Shown: piece by piece, positions 26,911 to 35,589 of the stretch
How positions within the stretch are numbered: the stretch's first letter is position 1
Layout: each line of letters opens with the position of its first letter
Assembly (NCBI GenBank): GCA_035719105.1
Contig: DASTGN010000004.1
Location: 496,001-560,000, forward strand
Length of the DNA stretch: 64,000 bases
Reading direction: 5' to 3'
Source of the DNA: UBA8389 sp035719105
GTDB taxonomy: Bacteria > Bacteroidota > Bacteroidia > Bacteroidales > UBA1402
Program-made: the position numbers and the translations under genes
Notes under the pieces: model-generated
What the model was told of the DNA's origin: nothing
Seen by the model: only the letters and a program-made list of their open reading frames with translations
Database searches by the model: none

Positions 26911-27940
26911 CTTCCAGTTTTATTTTGAGTGAAACGGTAAACCAGTTTTCGACATCGCTAATTTCCAAAAGGTGCTTCCTCGGATAAATTAGATTCAATC
27001 GCTGTCGGATGGTCTCAATGCCCAATCCTTCGTTCTTAATGACGTTGATATGATGCAACTCGAAATAGTTCTTGCAAACCATTATCACAGAATTTCTTGC
27101 AACTTCAAACTGAATGATAATGGCATGCTCGACGGATTTGTTTTTGGAAAATTTGAAGGCGTTTTCAATAATGGGCAAGAAAATCATGGGCACGATTTTC
27201 TGGTTACCGACTTCTCCCTTGACTTCGAAATCGACATAGGATGCATTGGATGTCCTAATTTTCTGCAATTCAATGTAATTTCGAATCTGTTCGATTTCCC
27301 GGGCTAAGGTTGTTTCGTCTTCCTTGGTTTCGTACAAAACGTAGCGGAGGATGTCGGAGAGTTTCTTCAAGTAGTCAGATGCGATTTTGGGCGATTCCTC
27401 GATGAGGATGTCGATGTTGTTGAGGGAGTTGAATAAGAAGTGGGGGTTGAGTTGAGCTTTAAGCAACAACAGCGCATTCTCGCTTTCCAATTGCCTTTTT
27501 TGAAGTGCCCTTTTTTCTGAAATATCAAGTAGCCAGAGGATGATGCCTTTGACGACGGCGGCAAATAAACCGGTAGTGGAGAAGATGATGACATAGTAAG
27601 TCCTGAAGACATAATGGATGACATAATCGTCCGTCCCAAAAAGTATCATTCCCATTGGGATGGTAATCAATATGCTCCATCCAATATAAATGAATGCTCG
27701 AACGGTTCTTTTCTGATGTAGCCCGTACGAAGTGATGAAATACAGGACGTAAAAACCGACCATTAAAAATACAAATGAAGGGAAAGAACGCATCGGTTCA
27801 TTTGAAATCCAAAAGTCGTAAAATGATATCCCATGAGCATAACCATTTTTTATCATGCTCAAATAGCCCGTGTAGGGCATGACGACCAGAATGCCAAACC
27901 AAAACAAGAGATGCAAAACAACTTCAACGATTTTCTTCAT
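26900..27940 (-). CDS. LytS/YehU-type sensor histidine kinase
   Basis: The protein has 346 residues. Four hydrophobic segments occupy residues about 5-150. The phosphoacceptor motif is QLNPHFLFNSLNN of the His_kinase family paired with LytTR regulators. The ATP-binding part shows PIIENAFKFSK (N box) and GLGIETIRQRL (G box). No separate sensor domain is visible, so the membrane part probably senses the signal. The gene overlaps the response regulator by 11 bp. Confidence 0.94.
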   Translation of the reverse strand: MKKIVEVVLHLLFWFGILVVMPYTGYLSMIKNGYAHGISFYDFWISNEPMRSFPSFVFLMVGFYVLYFITSYGLHQKRTVRAFIYIGWSILITIPMGMILFGTDDYVIHYVFRTYYVIIFSTTGLFAAVVKGIILWLLDISEKRALQKRQLESENALLLLKAQLNPHFLFNSLNNIDILIEESPKIASDYLKKLSDILRYVLYETKEDETTLAREIEQIRNYIELQKIRTSNASYVDFEVKGEVGNQKIVPMIFLPIIENAFKFSKNKSVEHAIIIQFEVARNSVIMVCKNYFELHHINVIKNEGLGIETIRQRLNLIYPRKHLLEISDVENWFTVSLKIKLEDGD

Positions 27941-28072
27941 GGTCTGTTCTTTTGAGTGAATATGAATTCAAAAGTCATCATTTGGTTGAACGTTCTAAAA
28001 TATAATCGTTGACTTGGCTATAAAATCCTTTGAATGACTAGAATAGTACTTTAAGGGTCCCTAAAAGTAATG

Positions 28073-28109
28073 AAAAAACCCCAACCGATTCGAAAATCAA
28101 TTGGGGTTT
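28073..28109 (-). terminator. Terminator of tRNA-Leu
   Basis: Reading the minus strand, AAACCCCAA (28101-28109 complement) pairs with TTGGGGTTT (28076-28084 complement), with an inner AATC/GATT match, followed by a T run. It lies just downstream of the tRNA gene. Confidence 0.75.
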
Positions 28110-28119
28110 CCTTTTGTTG

Positions 28120-28203
28120 TACCCAGACCCGGGATCGAACCGGGATGGAAGTGAATCCACTGGTGTTTGAGACCAGCGCGTCTACCAATTCCGCCATCTG
28201 GGC
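28120..28203 (-). tRNA. tRNA-Leu (anticodon CAA)
   Basis: An 84-base tRNA with long variable arm. The acceptor stem is GCCCAGA/TCTGGGT, with a G-U pair at 1-72. The anticodon stem-loop is CTGGT CTCAAAC ACCAG, giving CAA, and the T arm reads CGGTTCGATCCCG. The 3' CCA is not encoded. It reads UUG leucine codons. Confidence 0.93.
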
Positions 28204-28215
28204 GAACAGCGGGTG

Positions 28216-28245
28216 CAAAAGTACAATCTTTTTTCGAAAATGCAA
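28216..28245 (-). promoter_or_regulatory. Promoter of tRNA-Leu
   Basis: On the minus strand, TTG (complement of 28243-28245), 19 bases, then TACTTTTG (complement of 28216-28223), twelve bases before the tRNA. Confidence 0.65.
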
Positions 28246-28293
28246 GGAGGTAAAGACGATTTTATTGGATTTACAGCTTTTAACCGAATGAAA

Positions 28294-28324
28294 TTGGTTG
28301 AATAGGTTTTTTCGTTTACTTTTG
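28294..28324 (+). promoter_or_regulatory. Promoter of the outer-membrane barrel gene pair
   Basis: TTG at 28294-28296, 20 bases, then TACTTTTG at 28317-28324, 33 bp before the ATG at 28358. Confidence 0.6.
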
Positions 28325-28357
28325 CTCCACTTCAAAATAACGAAAATCTAAAATAGC

Positions 28358-29020
28358 ATGAAGAAACTTAATATCGTCGTCCTACTGATTCTCATTACGA
28401 TTGGTTCCGCCCAGGCACAGCTTCGGTTCGGCCTTAAAGCAGGAACCAATGCATCCATCCCATTCAACCTTTCGTCTGTAGCTGATGAACTTTCACCTGC
28501 ATTCAATTTTCAGATTGGTGGAATCATGCAGTATGATTTTTGGATTTTCAGTTTGCAACCAGAATTGAATTTGGTTCGGAAAACGATTCTAATCAACAAC
28601 GCCTACGATAAATATTACCTGCAACAATATGCCGCATTGACTCAGGATGCCCCTGTGCTGAATTACCAATCAACACATATCGAGCTTCCTGTTAATCTGT
28701 TGTACAAGATGAATGTTGGGAAAACAAAAATATTTGCCGAAATGGGTCCCTTTGTTTCCATCAATCTGAGTGGCAAATTCAATGACTTCAGCGATTTGTA
28801 TAAAAATTATGATAACCATATGCCTTTTAAATTGTTTGATTACGGTTTGGGCGCAGGTGCTGGGTTAGAGTACAAGAAATTCCAGTTGAATGCAAAGTGG
28901 AATTGGGGTTTGAACTGGATTGGTTCGAAAGTGCCGAACTTAAACGGTACAGGTAACATCAATGAATTCAACGATATTAAATATAGAAGCCTCAGCATAT
29001 CGTTGGGCTATTTCTTCTAA
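28358..29020 (+). CDS. Outer-membrane beta-barrel protein (PorT-like)
   Basis: The protein has 220 residues with a signal peptide ending AQAQ. The mature part alternates short amphipathic strands and ends SISLGYFF, with terminal Phe typical of barrel proteins recognised by the BAM machinery. LRFGLKAGTN at the start and GLGAGAGLEYKKFQ near the end match the common Bacteroidota barrel family. No specific role can be named. It is followed 14-23 bp later by a similar gene. Confidence 0.82.
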   Translation: MKKLNIVVLLILITIGSAQAQLRFGLKAGTNASIPFNLSSVADELSPAFNFQIGGIMQYDFWIFSLQPELNLVRKTILINNAYDKYYLQQYAALTQDAPVLNYQSTHIELPVNLLYKMNVGKTKIFAEMGPFVSINLSGKFNDFSDLYKNYDNHMPFKLFDYGLGAGAGLEYKKFQLNAKWNWGLNWIGSKVPNLNGTGNINEFNDIKYRSLSISLGYFF

Positions 29021-29043
29021 GGTCAGACATCCATTTGAATGAT

Positions 29044-29733
29044 ATGAAAAAACTGATTTTTACATTGCTGCTCTTAGGTGCGGCGATGGTTTCCAATGCG
29101 CAATTCCGTTATGGTCTAAAAGTTGGAGCCAATTATTCTGACCTTTCTGTGTCGACAAGTTCTGCGTCCGTTTCCTCCATTAAGGATGTTAATGCAGTTC
29201 AGACGTGGCGAGCAGGTTTTTTGATTCAATACGCATTTCAGAACTTTTCCATTCAATCAGAATTGAACTATAGCGTGGAAGGCGGTGATTTGCTGAACCC
29301 CATACAGGGCAATGGAAGCTTGAGCCATCCCTTGAGCGCTCCATTAAATTCCTTGGCTCCGGGAACTACGGTTGCCTATAGAAGTCAAAATTTGGTGATA
29401 CCCTTAAATTTCCAATATGGACGTGACTTTGGCGCAGTACATTTGTTTGCCCTTGCCGGCCCATACCTCAGTTATTTGGTTTCAGGGACCATCAATGGTG
29501 AAACCAGCACTTGGAACACGGTGCAAAAAGCCTGGGGCTTTAATAGAATTGATCTGGGATTTGGCGCAGGTATCGGTGCAGAAATTAAAAAGATGCAGCT
29601 CACCCTACGCTACGATTTAGGTGGATCGGAAATTGGCAAGATTGTAACCAACTCTCACGTTACAACCAATCTCAATCCATTTTATGACATGCGGGAAAAG
29701 AACCTGAGCCTTTCTTTGGGCTATTTATTTTAA
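29044..29733 (+). CDS. Outer-membrane beta-barrel protein (PorT-like), second copy
   Basis: The protein has 229 residues from the ATG at 29044, which opens a standard signal peptide ending VSNAQ; an ATG three codons earlier is also possible. RYGLKVGANYSDL, IDLGFGAGIGAEIKKMQ and terminal LSLGYLF mirror the preceding protein, so the pair is a tandem duplication that has diverged. It overlaps the convergent HAD gene by 9 bp at the 3' end. Function unknown beyond membrane location. Confidence 0.82.
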   Translation: MKKLIFTLLLLGAAMVSNAQFRYGLKVGANYSDLSVSTSSASVSSIKDVNAVQTWRAGFLIQYAFQNFSIQSELNYSVEGGDLLNPIQGNGSLSHPLSAPLNSLAPGTTVAYRSQNLVIPLNFQYGRDFGAVHLFALAGPYLSYLVSGTINGETSTWNTVQKAWGFNRIDLGFGAGIGAEIKKMQLTLRYDLGGSEIGKIVTNSHVTTNLNPFYDMREKNLSLSLGYLF

Positions 29734-30393
29734 CAACTCCATCAGTTCCAAGGGTTGGTCAATGATGGTGCATGCACCATTTTCCAACAGTTCCTCTTTG
29801 GTGCGAAACCCCCAAGTAACGCCGACTGGGTACATTTCAGCAGCTATAGCTGTTTTCATATCGGTGCTGGTATCGCCGACATATAAAAATTCGGATGGTT
29901 GGATCTGAAGTGCCTCACTAATCATCAGAGCTCCTGCAGGATCTGGCTTGCGGGGAACATTTTCGCCTGAACCCAGTACTACATCGAATGGCCATGCCTT
30001 CAAGAGTTCGGCCGCTATTTTTTTTGTGAAATCGTCGGCTTTGTTCGAAAGAATGGTAAGTTTGATATTTTTTGATACCAAAGCATCCAGCAAATCGGGA
30101 ATCCCACGGTATAAGACTGTTTTATGTAGCAAATTTACTTCGTAATCGCGAAGGAGTTCCTGATACAGGTTTCGAATGTTTTGTTCGTTTTTCTCGGATT
30201 CGGGTAGCGTTCGGCTAACCAAATTGTACAAACCACGGCCGATGAAGTAACGGTAAGCATCGTAATCGTGTGTCTGATAGCCTTTTTTCTCTAGAACACG
30301 ATTCATTGAATCTGCAATATCGTGCAGCGAATTGATTAATGTGCCGTCCAAATCAAAAAGGACTGCTTTATAGGGTTTTGTATTGGTAAACAT
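29725..30393 (-). CDS. HAD-family phosphatase (phosphoglycolate phosphatase-like)
   Basis: The protein has 222 residues from the ATG at 30393, preferred because LFDLDGT then falls at the usual distance; an ATG ten codons upstream is open. Motif I is DLDGT, motif II ILSNKAD, motif III the KPDPAGAL lysine, and motif IV VGDTSTD. A helical cap of subfamily I lies between I and II. It most resembles Gph/PGP-type enzymes that clear phosphoglycolate or similar small phosphate esters. Confidence 0.9.
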   Translation of the reverse strand: MFTNTKPYKAVLFDLDGTLINSLHDIADSMNRVLEKKGYQTHDYDAYRYFIGRGLYNLVSRTLPESEKNEQNIRNLYQELLRDYEVNLLHKTVLYRGIPDLLDALVSKNIKLTILSNKADDFTKKIAAELLKAWPFDVVLGSGENVPRKPDPAGALMISEALQIQPSEFLYVGDTSTDMKTAIAAEMYPVGVTWGFRTKEELLENGACTIIDQPLELMELLK

Positions 30394-30440
30394 AGAAGTA
30401 TTAAAATCTCGTAATTGGGACAAAGGTAGGACAATTTATG

Positions 30441-30472
30441 TTTGGTTGAGTGGGCATTTTGCCGTAAATTTG
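30441..30472 (+). promoter_or_regulatory. Promoter of the nfnAB operon
   Basis: TTTG at 30441-30444, 20 bases, then TAAATTTG at 30465-30472. This is a close match to the Bacteroidota consensus, about 50 bp before the ATG. Confidence 0.75.
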
Positions 30473-30523
30473 CCGCTCCATGAGCTATAAACTCCCCCTT
30501 AACTAAAACACATTTCAGAAAAG

Positions 30524-31315
30524 ATGAACAAGATTGTGCGTAAAACCGATTTTTCGGATTTAGTGGTCCGTTTTGACATCGAAGCACCGAAAATTGCCAA
30601 GGCTCGTAAAGCTGGCCATTTTGTGATGGTTCGAGTAGCCGATAAAGGCGAACGGATACCTTTGACTATTGCAGAAGCCGACGTTGAAAAAGGAACCATT
30701 ACGCTCGTGGTTCAAAGGGTAGGAGCCTCTTCCCGCAAATTGTGCGCACTGAACGAAGGCGATTTCATTCTGGATGTGGTTGGTCCATTGGGGAAAGCAA
30801 CTCACGTTGAAAATTTCGGTACGGTGATTTGTGCCGGCGGTGGCGTGGGCGTGGCCCCATTGCTTCCCATCGTGCAGGCTATGAAGGCCGCTGGCAACCG
30901 TGTCATCACCGTTTTGGCCGCCCGTACCAAAGACTTGATCATTCTGGAAGAAGAAATGCGTGCCAGTTCGGATGAAGTCATCTTGATGACCGACGATGGT
31001 TCATCCGGCAGACAAGGACTGGTGACCAATGGTGTGGAAGAAGTTATCCAACGCGAAAAGGTCGACCTTTGCGTGACCATCGGCCCTGCAGTTATGATGA
31101 AATTCGTTTCCATCCTGACCAAAAAATACGAAGTGCCAACAATGGCTTCCCTCAACACCATCATGGTAGACGGAACTGGAATGTGCGGAGCCTGCCGCGT
31201 TTCCGTCGGTGGTAAAACAAAATTTGTCTGTGTGGACGGTCCCGAATTCGACGCCCATCAGGTTGATTTTGATGAGATGATTCAGCGCCTCCGGGCTTAC
31301 AAAGATGTCGAATAA
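30524..31315 (+). CDS. nfnA: NADH-dependent ferredoxin:NADP+ oxidoreductase small subunit (NfnA)
   Basis: The protein has 263 residues. It is a ferredoxin reductase-like flavoprotein: N-terminal FAD barrel (about 1-95), NAD domain with CAGGGVGVAPLLP, and a C-terminal 2Fe-2S site in GMCGACRVS and FVCVDGP. It is also annotated as sulfide dehydrogenase or GltA-partner subunit in older records. Followed 17 bp later by nfnB, it would form the bifurcating transhydrogenase that couples NADH, NADPH and ferredoxin pools. Confidence 0.9.
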   Translation: MNKIVRKTDFSDLVVRFDIEAPKIAKARKAGHFVMVRVADKGERIPLTIAEADVEKGTITLVVQRVGASSRKLCALNEGDFILDVVGPLGKATHVENFGTVICAGGGVGVAPLLPIVQAMKAAGNRVITVLAARTKDLIILEEEMRASSDEVILMTDDGSSGRQGLVTNGVEEVIQREKVDLCVTIGPAVMMKFVSILTKKYEVPTMASLNTIMVDGTGMCGACRVSVGGKTKFVCVDGPEFDAHQVDFDEMIQRLRAYKDVE

Positions 31316-31332
31316 GCTTAAAATAGATCCTA

Positions 31333-32790
31333 ATGTCAACTTTTGAAGAAAGCCGCAAACTCGCATGGCGTGAAACCTTGCGTAAAAGCATGAAAGCCAA
31401 AGAGCGCACTGACCTGCCACGTGTACACATGAATGAACAGGATGCCGAGATCCGCAGCCACAACAACGTGGAAGTAAACCTTGGACTGAGAGCCGAACAG
31501 GCCATGGTGGAAGCCAAGCGTTGCCTGGACTGCGCCAACCCAACCTGTACGACAGGCTGTCCTGTAAGCATCGACATCCCTGGATTTATCAAAAATATTG
31601 AACGTGGCGAGTTTTTGGAGGCTGCCATCAAACTTAAAGAAACATCAGCCCTTCCAGCTGTTTGTGGACGCGTCTGTCCGCAAGAGAAGCAATGCGAAGA
31701 GCAATGTTTCTACACACTCAAATTAAATAAGGAAGCAGTGGCTATCGGTCATCTGGAACGTTTTGCCGCCGATTACGAACGCGAAAGCGGTCAGATTTCT
31801 GTTCCGGCTTGTGCGCCTTCCAACGGTCGCAAAGTGGCTGTCATCGGTTCCGGCCCAGCTGGATTGTCGTTTGCAGGCGATATGGCCAAGTTGGGTTACA
31901 AGGTCGTGGTTTTTGAAGCCCTCCATGAAATCGGTGGGGTCTTGAAATATGGCATTCCTGAGTTTCGTCTACCCAACAACATTGTAGATGTGGAAATTGA
32001 GAACTTGAAACAAATGGGGGTTGAGTTCATTTTGGATTGTGTAGTCGGTAAGACCATGACCTTCGAAGATTTGAAGGAAGAAGGGTACGAAGGCATGTTT
32101 GTGGCCAGCGGTGCCGGTCTTCCCAACTTTATGAATATCCCTGGTGAGAACTTGATCAACGTTCTTTCCTCCAACGAATACTTGACACGTGTCAATTTGA
32201 TGGATGCTGCCAATCCCGAAACGGATACGCCTGTTCCTTTCGGCAAGAATGTAGCCATCATCGGTGGTGGCAATACAGCGATGGACTCCGTTCGTACAGC
32301 TCGGCGCCTTGGTGCCGAACGCGCCATGATCGTTTATCGTCGTTCCGAAGAAGAAATGCCTGCCCGTTTGGAAGAAGTGAAGCACGCCAAAGAAGAAGGC
32401 ATCGAATTCATGAACTTGCACAATCCCATCGAATATATTGGTGACGAACGTGGATTTGTCAAACAAATGCGTTTGCAGAAAATGACCTTGGGCGAACCGG
32501 ATGCTTCCGGACGTCGCAAACCTGTCGAAATTCCTGGAGCCATTGAGTTGGTCGATGTAGACCTTGTCGTAGTCAGTATTGGGGTTTCTCCAAATCCATT
32601 GGTTCCAAGTTCTGTGAACGGGCTGGACGTGAGCCGCTGGGGTACCATCGTAGTCAACGAAGGCATGCAGTCGTCCATTCCGACCATTTTTGCAGGTGGT
32701 GATATCGTACGTGGCGGTGCGACTGTGATTCTGGCTATGGGTGACGGTCGAAAAGCGGCTGCTTCCATGAACGAATACCTTACCAAATGA
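31333..32790 (+). CDS. nfnB: NADH-dependent ferredoxin:NADP+ oxidoreductase large subunit (NfnB, GltD-like)
   Basis: The protein has 485 residues. Two N-terminal 4Fe-4S sites are formed by CLDCANPTCTTGCP and CGRVCPQEKQCEEQC. Then come the FAD fold (VIGSGPAGLSFAG) and the NADPH fold (IIGGGNTAMDSVRTA) with YRRSEEEMPA. It is a paralogue of the GltD half of the fusion at 1-2541. Alone such proteins are often labelled glutamate synthase small subunit, but nfnA next door and no gltB here favour Nfn. Confidence 0.9.
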   Translation: MSTFEESRKLAWRETLRKSMKAKERTDLPRVHMNEQDAEIRSHNNVEVNLGLRAEQAMVEAKRCLDCANPTCTTGCPVSIDIPGFIKNIERGEFLEAAIKLKETSALPAVCGRVCPQEKQCEEQCFYTLKLNKEAVAIGHLERFAADYERESGQISVPACAPSNGRKVAVIGSGPAGLSFAGDMAKLGYKVVVFEALHEIGGVLKYGIPEFRLPNNIVDVEIENLKQMGVEFILDCVVGKTMTFEDLKEEGYEGMFVASGAGLPNFMNIPGENLINVLSSNEYLTRVNLMDAANPETDTPVPFGKNVAIIGGGNTAMDSVRTARRLGAERAMIVYRRSEEEMPARLEEVKHAKEEGIEFMNLHNPIEYIGDERGFVKQMRLQKMTLGEPDASGRRKPVEIPGAIELVDVDLVVVSIGVSPNPLVPSSVNGLDVSRWGTIVVNEGMQSSIPTIFAGGDIVRGGATVILAMGDGRKAAASMNEYLTK

Positions 32791-33449
32791 AACGAATTGT
32801 CACCGTTTTAATGTTGTTGCTGTGCAGCCTTTCTGGATTCGCGCAGTTCACCCTTAACGGTGCCGACGATTATTTGAGGCAAAAAGCTGAGGTTGCAGAG
32901 AAACAGCGCATTCAAGATAGTATTCGACAGGTTCAGCTCGAGGAGCAACAATTGATGGCGAAAGATGTGCGCTTTCGCATCAAATGGGTGAACATGATTA
33001 CCTACAGGCAATCCATCGGTGTCATCGAAAATGCTTACAACCTCTCTTATTATGGTTATATGGTGACCAAGGACGCTTGGACGTTTCCCATTAGTTTGCG
33101 TCTGACAGGTGCGGAAAAATTCAATGAGAGCGCCATGAATACTGGGTTTTCCAGTTGGTCTCAGCATCTGACGGATATTGGTATGTCCGGCTTCCGGAAA
33201 ATTAAAGGCAACGAATACTTTTCGCTTGGGCTTCATGTCCCTCTTGGATATGAAAAATACAAGCTTGTAGGCTCTACAGCCGGTCATTTCCGCTTGCTTA
33301 TCGGCGCCAGTGCAGAAGAGCGATTGATGTACATCTCTCCCAATAAGACTGGCCTGGTGATGAGCGTTGGTTTTTACCAACTCATGATGTCCTCGAAGCG
33401 CTACTCGTTTGATGCCGGGTTCTCCCTGGAAGTCGGTATCAAGTTTTAA
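32787..33449 (+). CDS. Envelope protein of unknown function coupled to nfnB
   Basis: The protein has 220 residues with a signal peptide ending GFAQ. A charged helical stretch (residues 30-60, Gln/Glu-rich, probable short coiled coil) precedes a beta-rich region ending LEVGIKF, like an outer-membrane barrel. Its ATG overlaps the nfnB stop by 4 bp. No family recognised and no clear link to redox function. Confidence 0.75.
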   Translation: MKRIVTVLMLLLCSLSGFAQFTLNGADDYLRQKAEVAEKQRIQDSIRQVQLEEQQLMAKDVRFRIKWVNMITYRQSIGVIENAYNLSYYGYMVTKDAWTFPISLRLTGAEKFNESAMNTGFSSWSQHLTDIGMSGFRKIKGNEYFSLGLHVPLGYEKYKLVGSTAGHFRLLIGASAEERLMYISPNKTGLVMSVGFYQLMMSSKRYSFDAGFSLEVGIKF

Positions 33450-33453
33450 AGAA

Positions 33454-33482
33454 TAAAAAAAGCCCTTCAACGGGCTTTTTTT
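33454..33482. terminator. Bidirectional terminator between nfn operon and metG
   Basis: AAAAAAGCCC and GGGCTTTTTT form an exact stem with a TTCAAC loop. A and T tracts allow use by both converging units. Confidence 0.85.
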
Positions 33483-33507
33483 ATATCTTAAAGCGAACGT
33501 TGTCCCT

Positions 33508-35547
33508 TTATTTGACTTGTGAACCGTTTGCAAGCGAAGTGGACGGCTGCACAAACTCCAATTTGCCATCTGAATTCTCAGCCATCAAAATCATCCCTTG
33601 GGATTCGATGCCACGCAAGGTGCGCGGTTCCAGGTTAACCAGAATGCTGACCTGACGGCCTACGACTTCTTCCGGTTTGAAATGCTCGGCAATACCCGAA
33701 ACGACCGTTCGTTGGTCAATTCCTGTATCAATTTTCAGTTTCATCAATTTGCTGGTTTTGGGAACCAATTCAGCCTCCAGAACGGTACCGACCCGAATGT
33801 CCATGGTCGAGAACTGCTCGTAAGTGATGTTCTCTTTGGCAGGGGCTGCTTTCCATGCACTTGCATCGTTTGCCTTTTTAGTGTCCAGCAACTTTTGAAC
33901 CTGCGCATCGATGGCAACATCCTCAATTTTTTCGAATAAAAGTGCTGGTTGCGCCGTCTGTTGGCCAGAGTGCAACAAATCGATGCGTCCCAGGTTCTCC
34001 CATTTGAATTCGTCCATTCCCAACATGGTGCGGAGCGTGTCTGAGGTAAATGGTAAGAAGGGTTCGAACGCGATGCCCAAGTTGGCAGAAATCTGCAAGC
34101 TGAGGTGTAGGATGGTGGCCACCCGCTCCATATCCGTTTTGGCAACTTTCCAGGGCTCTGTGTCTGCCAAGTATTTGTTTCCGATGCGAGCCAAGTTCAT
34201 AGCTTCTTTCTGGGCGTCTCTAAATCGAAAAACGTCCAGATAGGCTTCCACATCCTTTTTTACACTGACGAATTCCTCGATGGTGGCCCGATCGTAGTCG
34301 GTCAAGGTTCCCATCGGGGGAACCTTACCCTCGAAGTATTTGTGTGTTAGCACCATGGTGCGATTGATGAAATTACCGAACACGGCTACCAACTCGTTGT
34401 TGTTCCGAGCTTGAAAATCTTTCCAAGTGAAGTCGTTGTCTTTGGTCTCCGGCGCATTGGCTGTAAGCACGTAGCGTAAAACGTCTTGTTTGCCGGGGAA
34501 ATCTTGGAGGTATTCGTGCAACCAAACAGCCCAATTGCGGGAGGTTGAAATTTTGTCTCCTTCCAAGTTTAGAAACTCATTGGCCGGAACATTGTCTGGT
34601 AGAATGAAGCTGCCTTCTGCCTTGAGCATGGCGGGGAATACGATGCAATGGAACACGATGTTATCTTTGCCGATAAAATGCAACAGGCGGGTGTCTTTGT
34701 CTTTCCACCATTTTTCCCAGCTGTCTGGCAACAATTCAACGGTGTTGGAGATGTAACCGATGGGTGCGTCAAACCAAACGTACAGGACTTTACCTTCGGC
34801 TCCTTCTACAGGAACGGGTATGCCCCAATCCAGATCTCGGCTGACGGCACGGGGTTGCAAGCCCATGTCAAGCCAGCTTTTGCATTGACCGTAAACGTTG
34901 GATTTCCATTCCTTGTGTTCTTCTAAAATCCATTGACGAAGAAAAGATTCGTGTTTGTCCAATGGAAGGTACCAGTGCTTGGTTTCACGAAGTACCGGAG
35001 CGTTTCCGCTAATCATGGAATGCGGGTTGATCAGATCAGTCGCATTCAGGGAGGTGCCGCAAGATTCGCATTGGTCGCCATAGGCTCGTTCGTTTTTGCA
35101 ATGCGGGCAAGTACCAACGATGTAGCGGTCTGCCAAAAATTGTTTGGCTTCCTCGTCGTAATATTGTTCCGAAGTTTTCTCGATGAATTCGCCTTTTTCG
35201 TACAGTTTTTGGAAGAAATCCGAGGCTACTTTGTGATGGGTTTTTGAAGTGGTGCGCGAGTAAATGTCGAAAGAGATACCGAAATCTTCGAACGATTTTT
35301 TGATGATGCCGTGGTAACGGTCAACGATGTCCTGAGGGCTTACCCCCTCGTTTTTGGCTTTCAAGGTGATGGGAACGCCATGTTCGTCTGAGCCCCCTAT
35401 GAAAAGGACTTCTTGATTTTTAAGACGTAAATAGCGCACAAAGATGTCAGCGGGAACATATACGCCAGCCAAGTGTCCGATGTGTACTGGGCCGTTGGCA
35501 TAGGGCAATGCCGCGGTGACGGTTGTCCGTTTAAAACTTTTGGTCAT
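33508..35547 (-). CDS. metG: Methionyl-tRNA synthetase
   Basis: The protein has 679 residues. The class I HIGH signature is PVHIGHLAG near residue 20, the zinc knuckle is CPHCKNERAYGDQCESC, and the KMSKS equivalent is KISTSRN. The last 110 residues form a Trbp111/EMAP-type tRNA-binding domain (MDIRVGTVLEAE). It charges tRNA-Met for all protein synthesis. TACTTTTG on the minus strand at 35567-35574 sits 20 bp before the ATG and is a likely -7 element. Confidence 0.96.
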   Translation of the reverse strand: MTKSFKRTTVTAALPYANGPVHIGHLAGVYVPADIFVRYLRLKNQEVLFIGGSDEHGVPITLKAKNEGVSPQDIVDRYHGIIKKSFEDFGISFDIYSRTTSKTHHKVASDFFQKLYEKGEFIEKTSEQYYDEEAKQFLADRYIVGTCPHCKNERAYGDQCESCGTSLNATDLINPHSMISGNAPVLRETKHWYLPLDKHESFLRQWILEEHKEWKSNVYGQCKSWLDMGLQPRAVSRDLDWGIPVPVEGAEGKVLYVWFDAPIGYISNTVELLPDSWEKWWKDKDTRLLHFIGKDNIVFHCIVFPAMLKAEGSFILPDNVPANEFLNLEGDKISTSRNWAVWLHEYLQDFPGKQDVLRYVLTANAPETKDNDFTWKDFQARNNNELVAVFGNFINRTMVLTHKYFEGKVPPMGTLTDYDRATIEEFVSVKKDVEAYLDVFRFRDAQKEAMNLARIGNKYLADTEPWKVAKTDMERVATILHLSLQISANLGIAFEPFLPFTSDTLRTMLGMDEFKWENLGRIDLLHSGQQTAQPALLFEKIEDVAIDAQVQKLLDTKKANDASAWKAAPAKENITYEQFSTMDIRVGTVLEAELVPKTSKLMKLKIDTGIDQRTVVSGIAEHFKPEEVVGRQVSILVNLEPRTLRGIESQGMILMAENSDGKLEFVQPSTSLANGSQVK

Positions 35548-35566
35548 GATCGTTGAAATTTGAACG

Positions 35567-35574
35567 CAAAAGTA
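35567..35574 (-). promoter_or_regulatory. -7 element of the metG promoter
   Basis: The minus strand reads TACTTTTG. No convincing -33 TTG was seen at the expected distance. Confidence 0.45.
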
Positions 35575-35589
35575 CCAAAAAAAATGGTT

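Noticed and set aside
28051..28335. A 94-codon minus-strand open frame
   Set aside because: It runs across tRNA-Leu, its promoter and its terminator; the protein is low-complexity read-through.
32808..33569. A 253-codon minus-strand frame
   Set aside because: It lies opposite a secreted protein gene and crosses the bidirectional terminator at 33454-33482.
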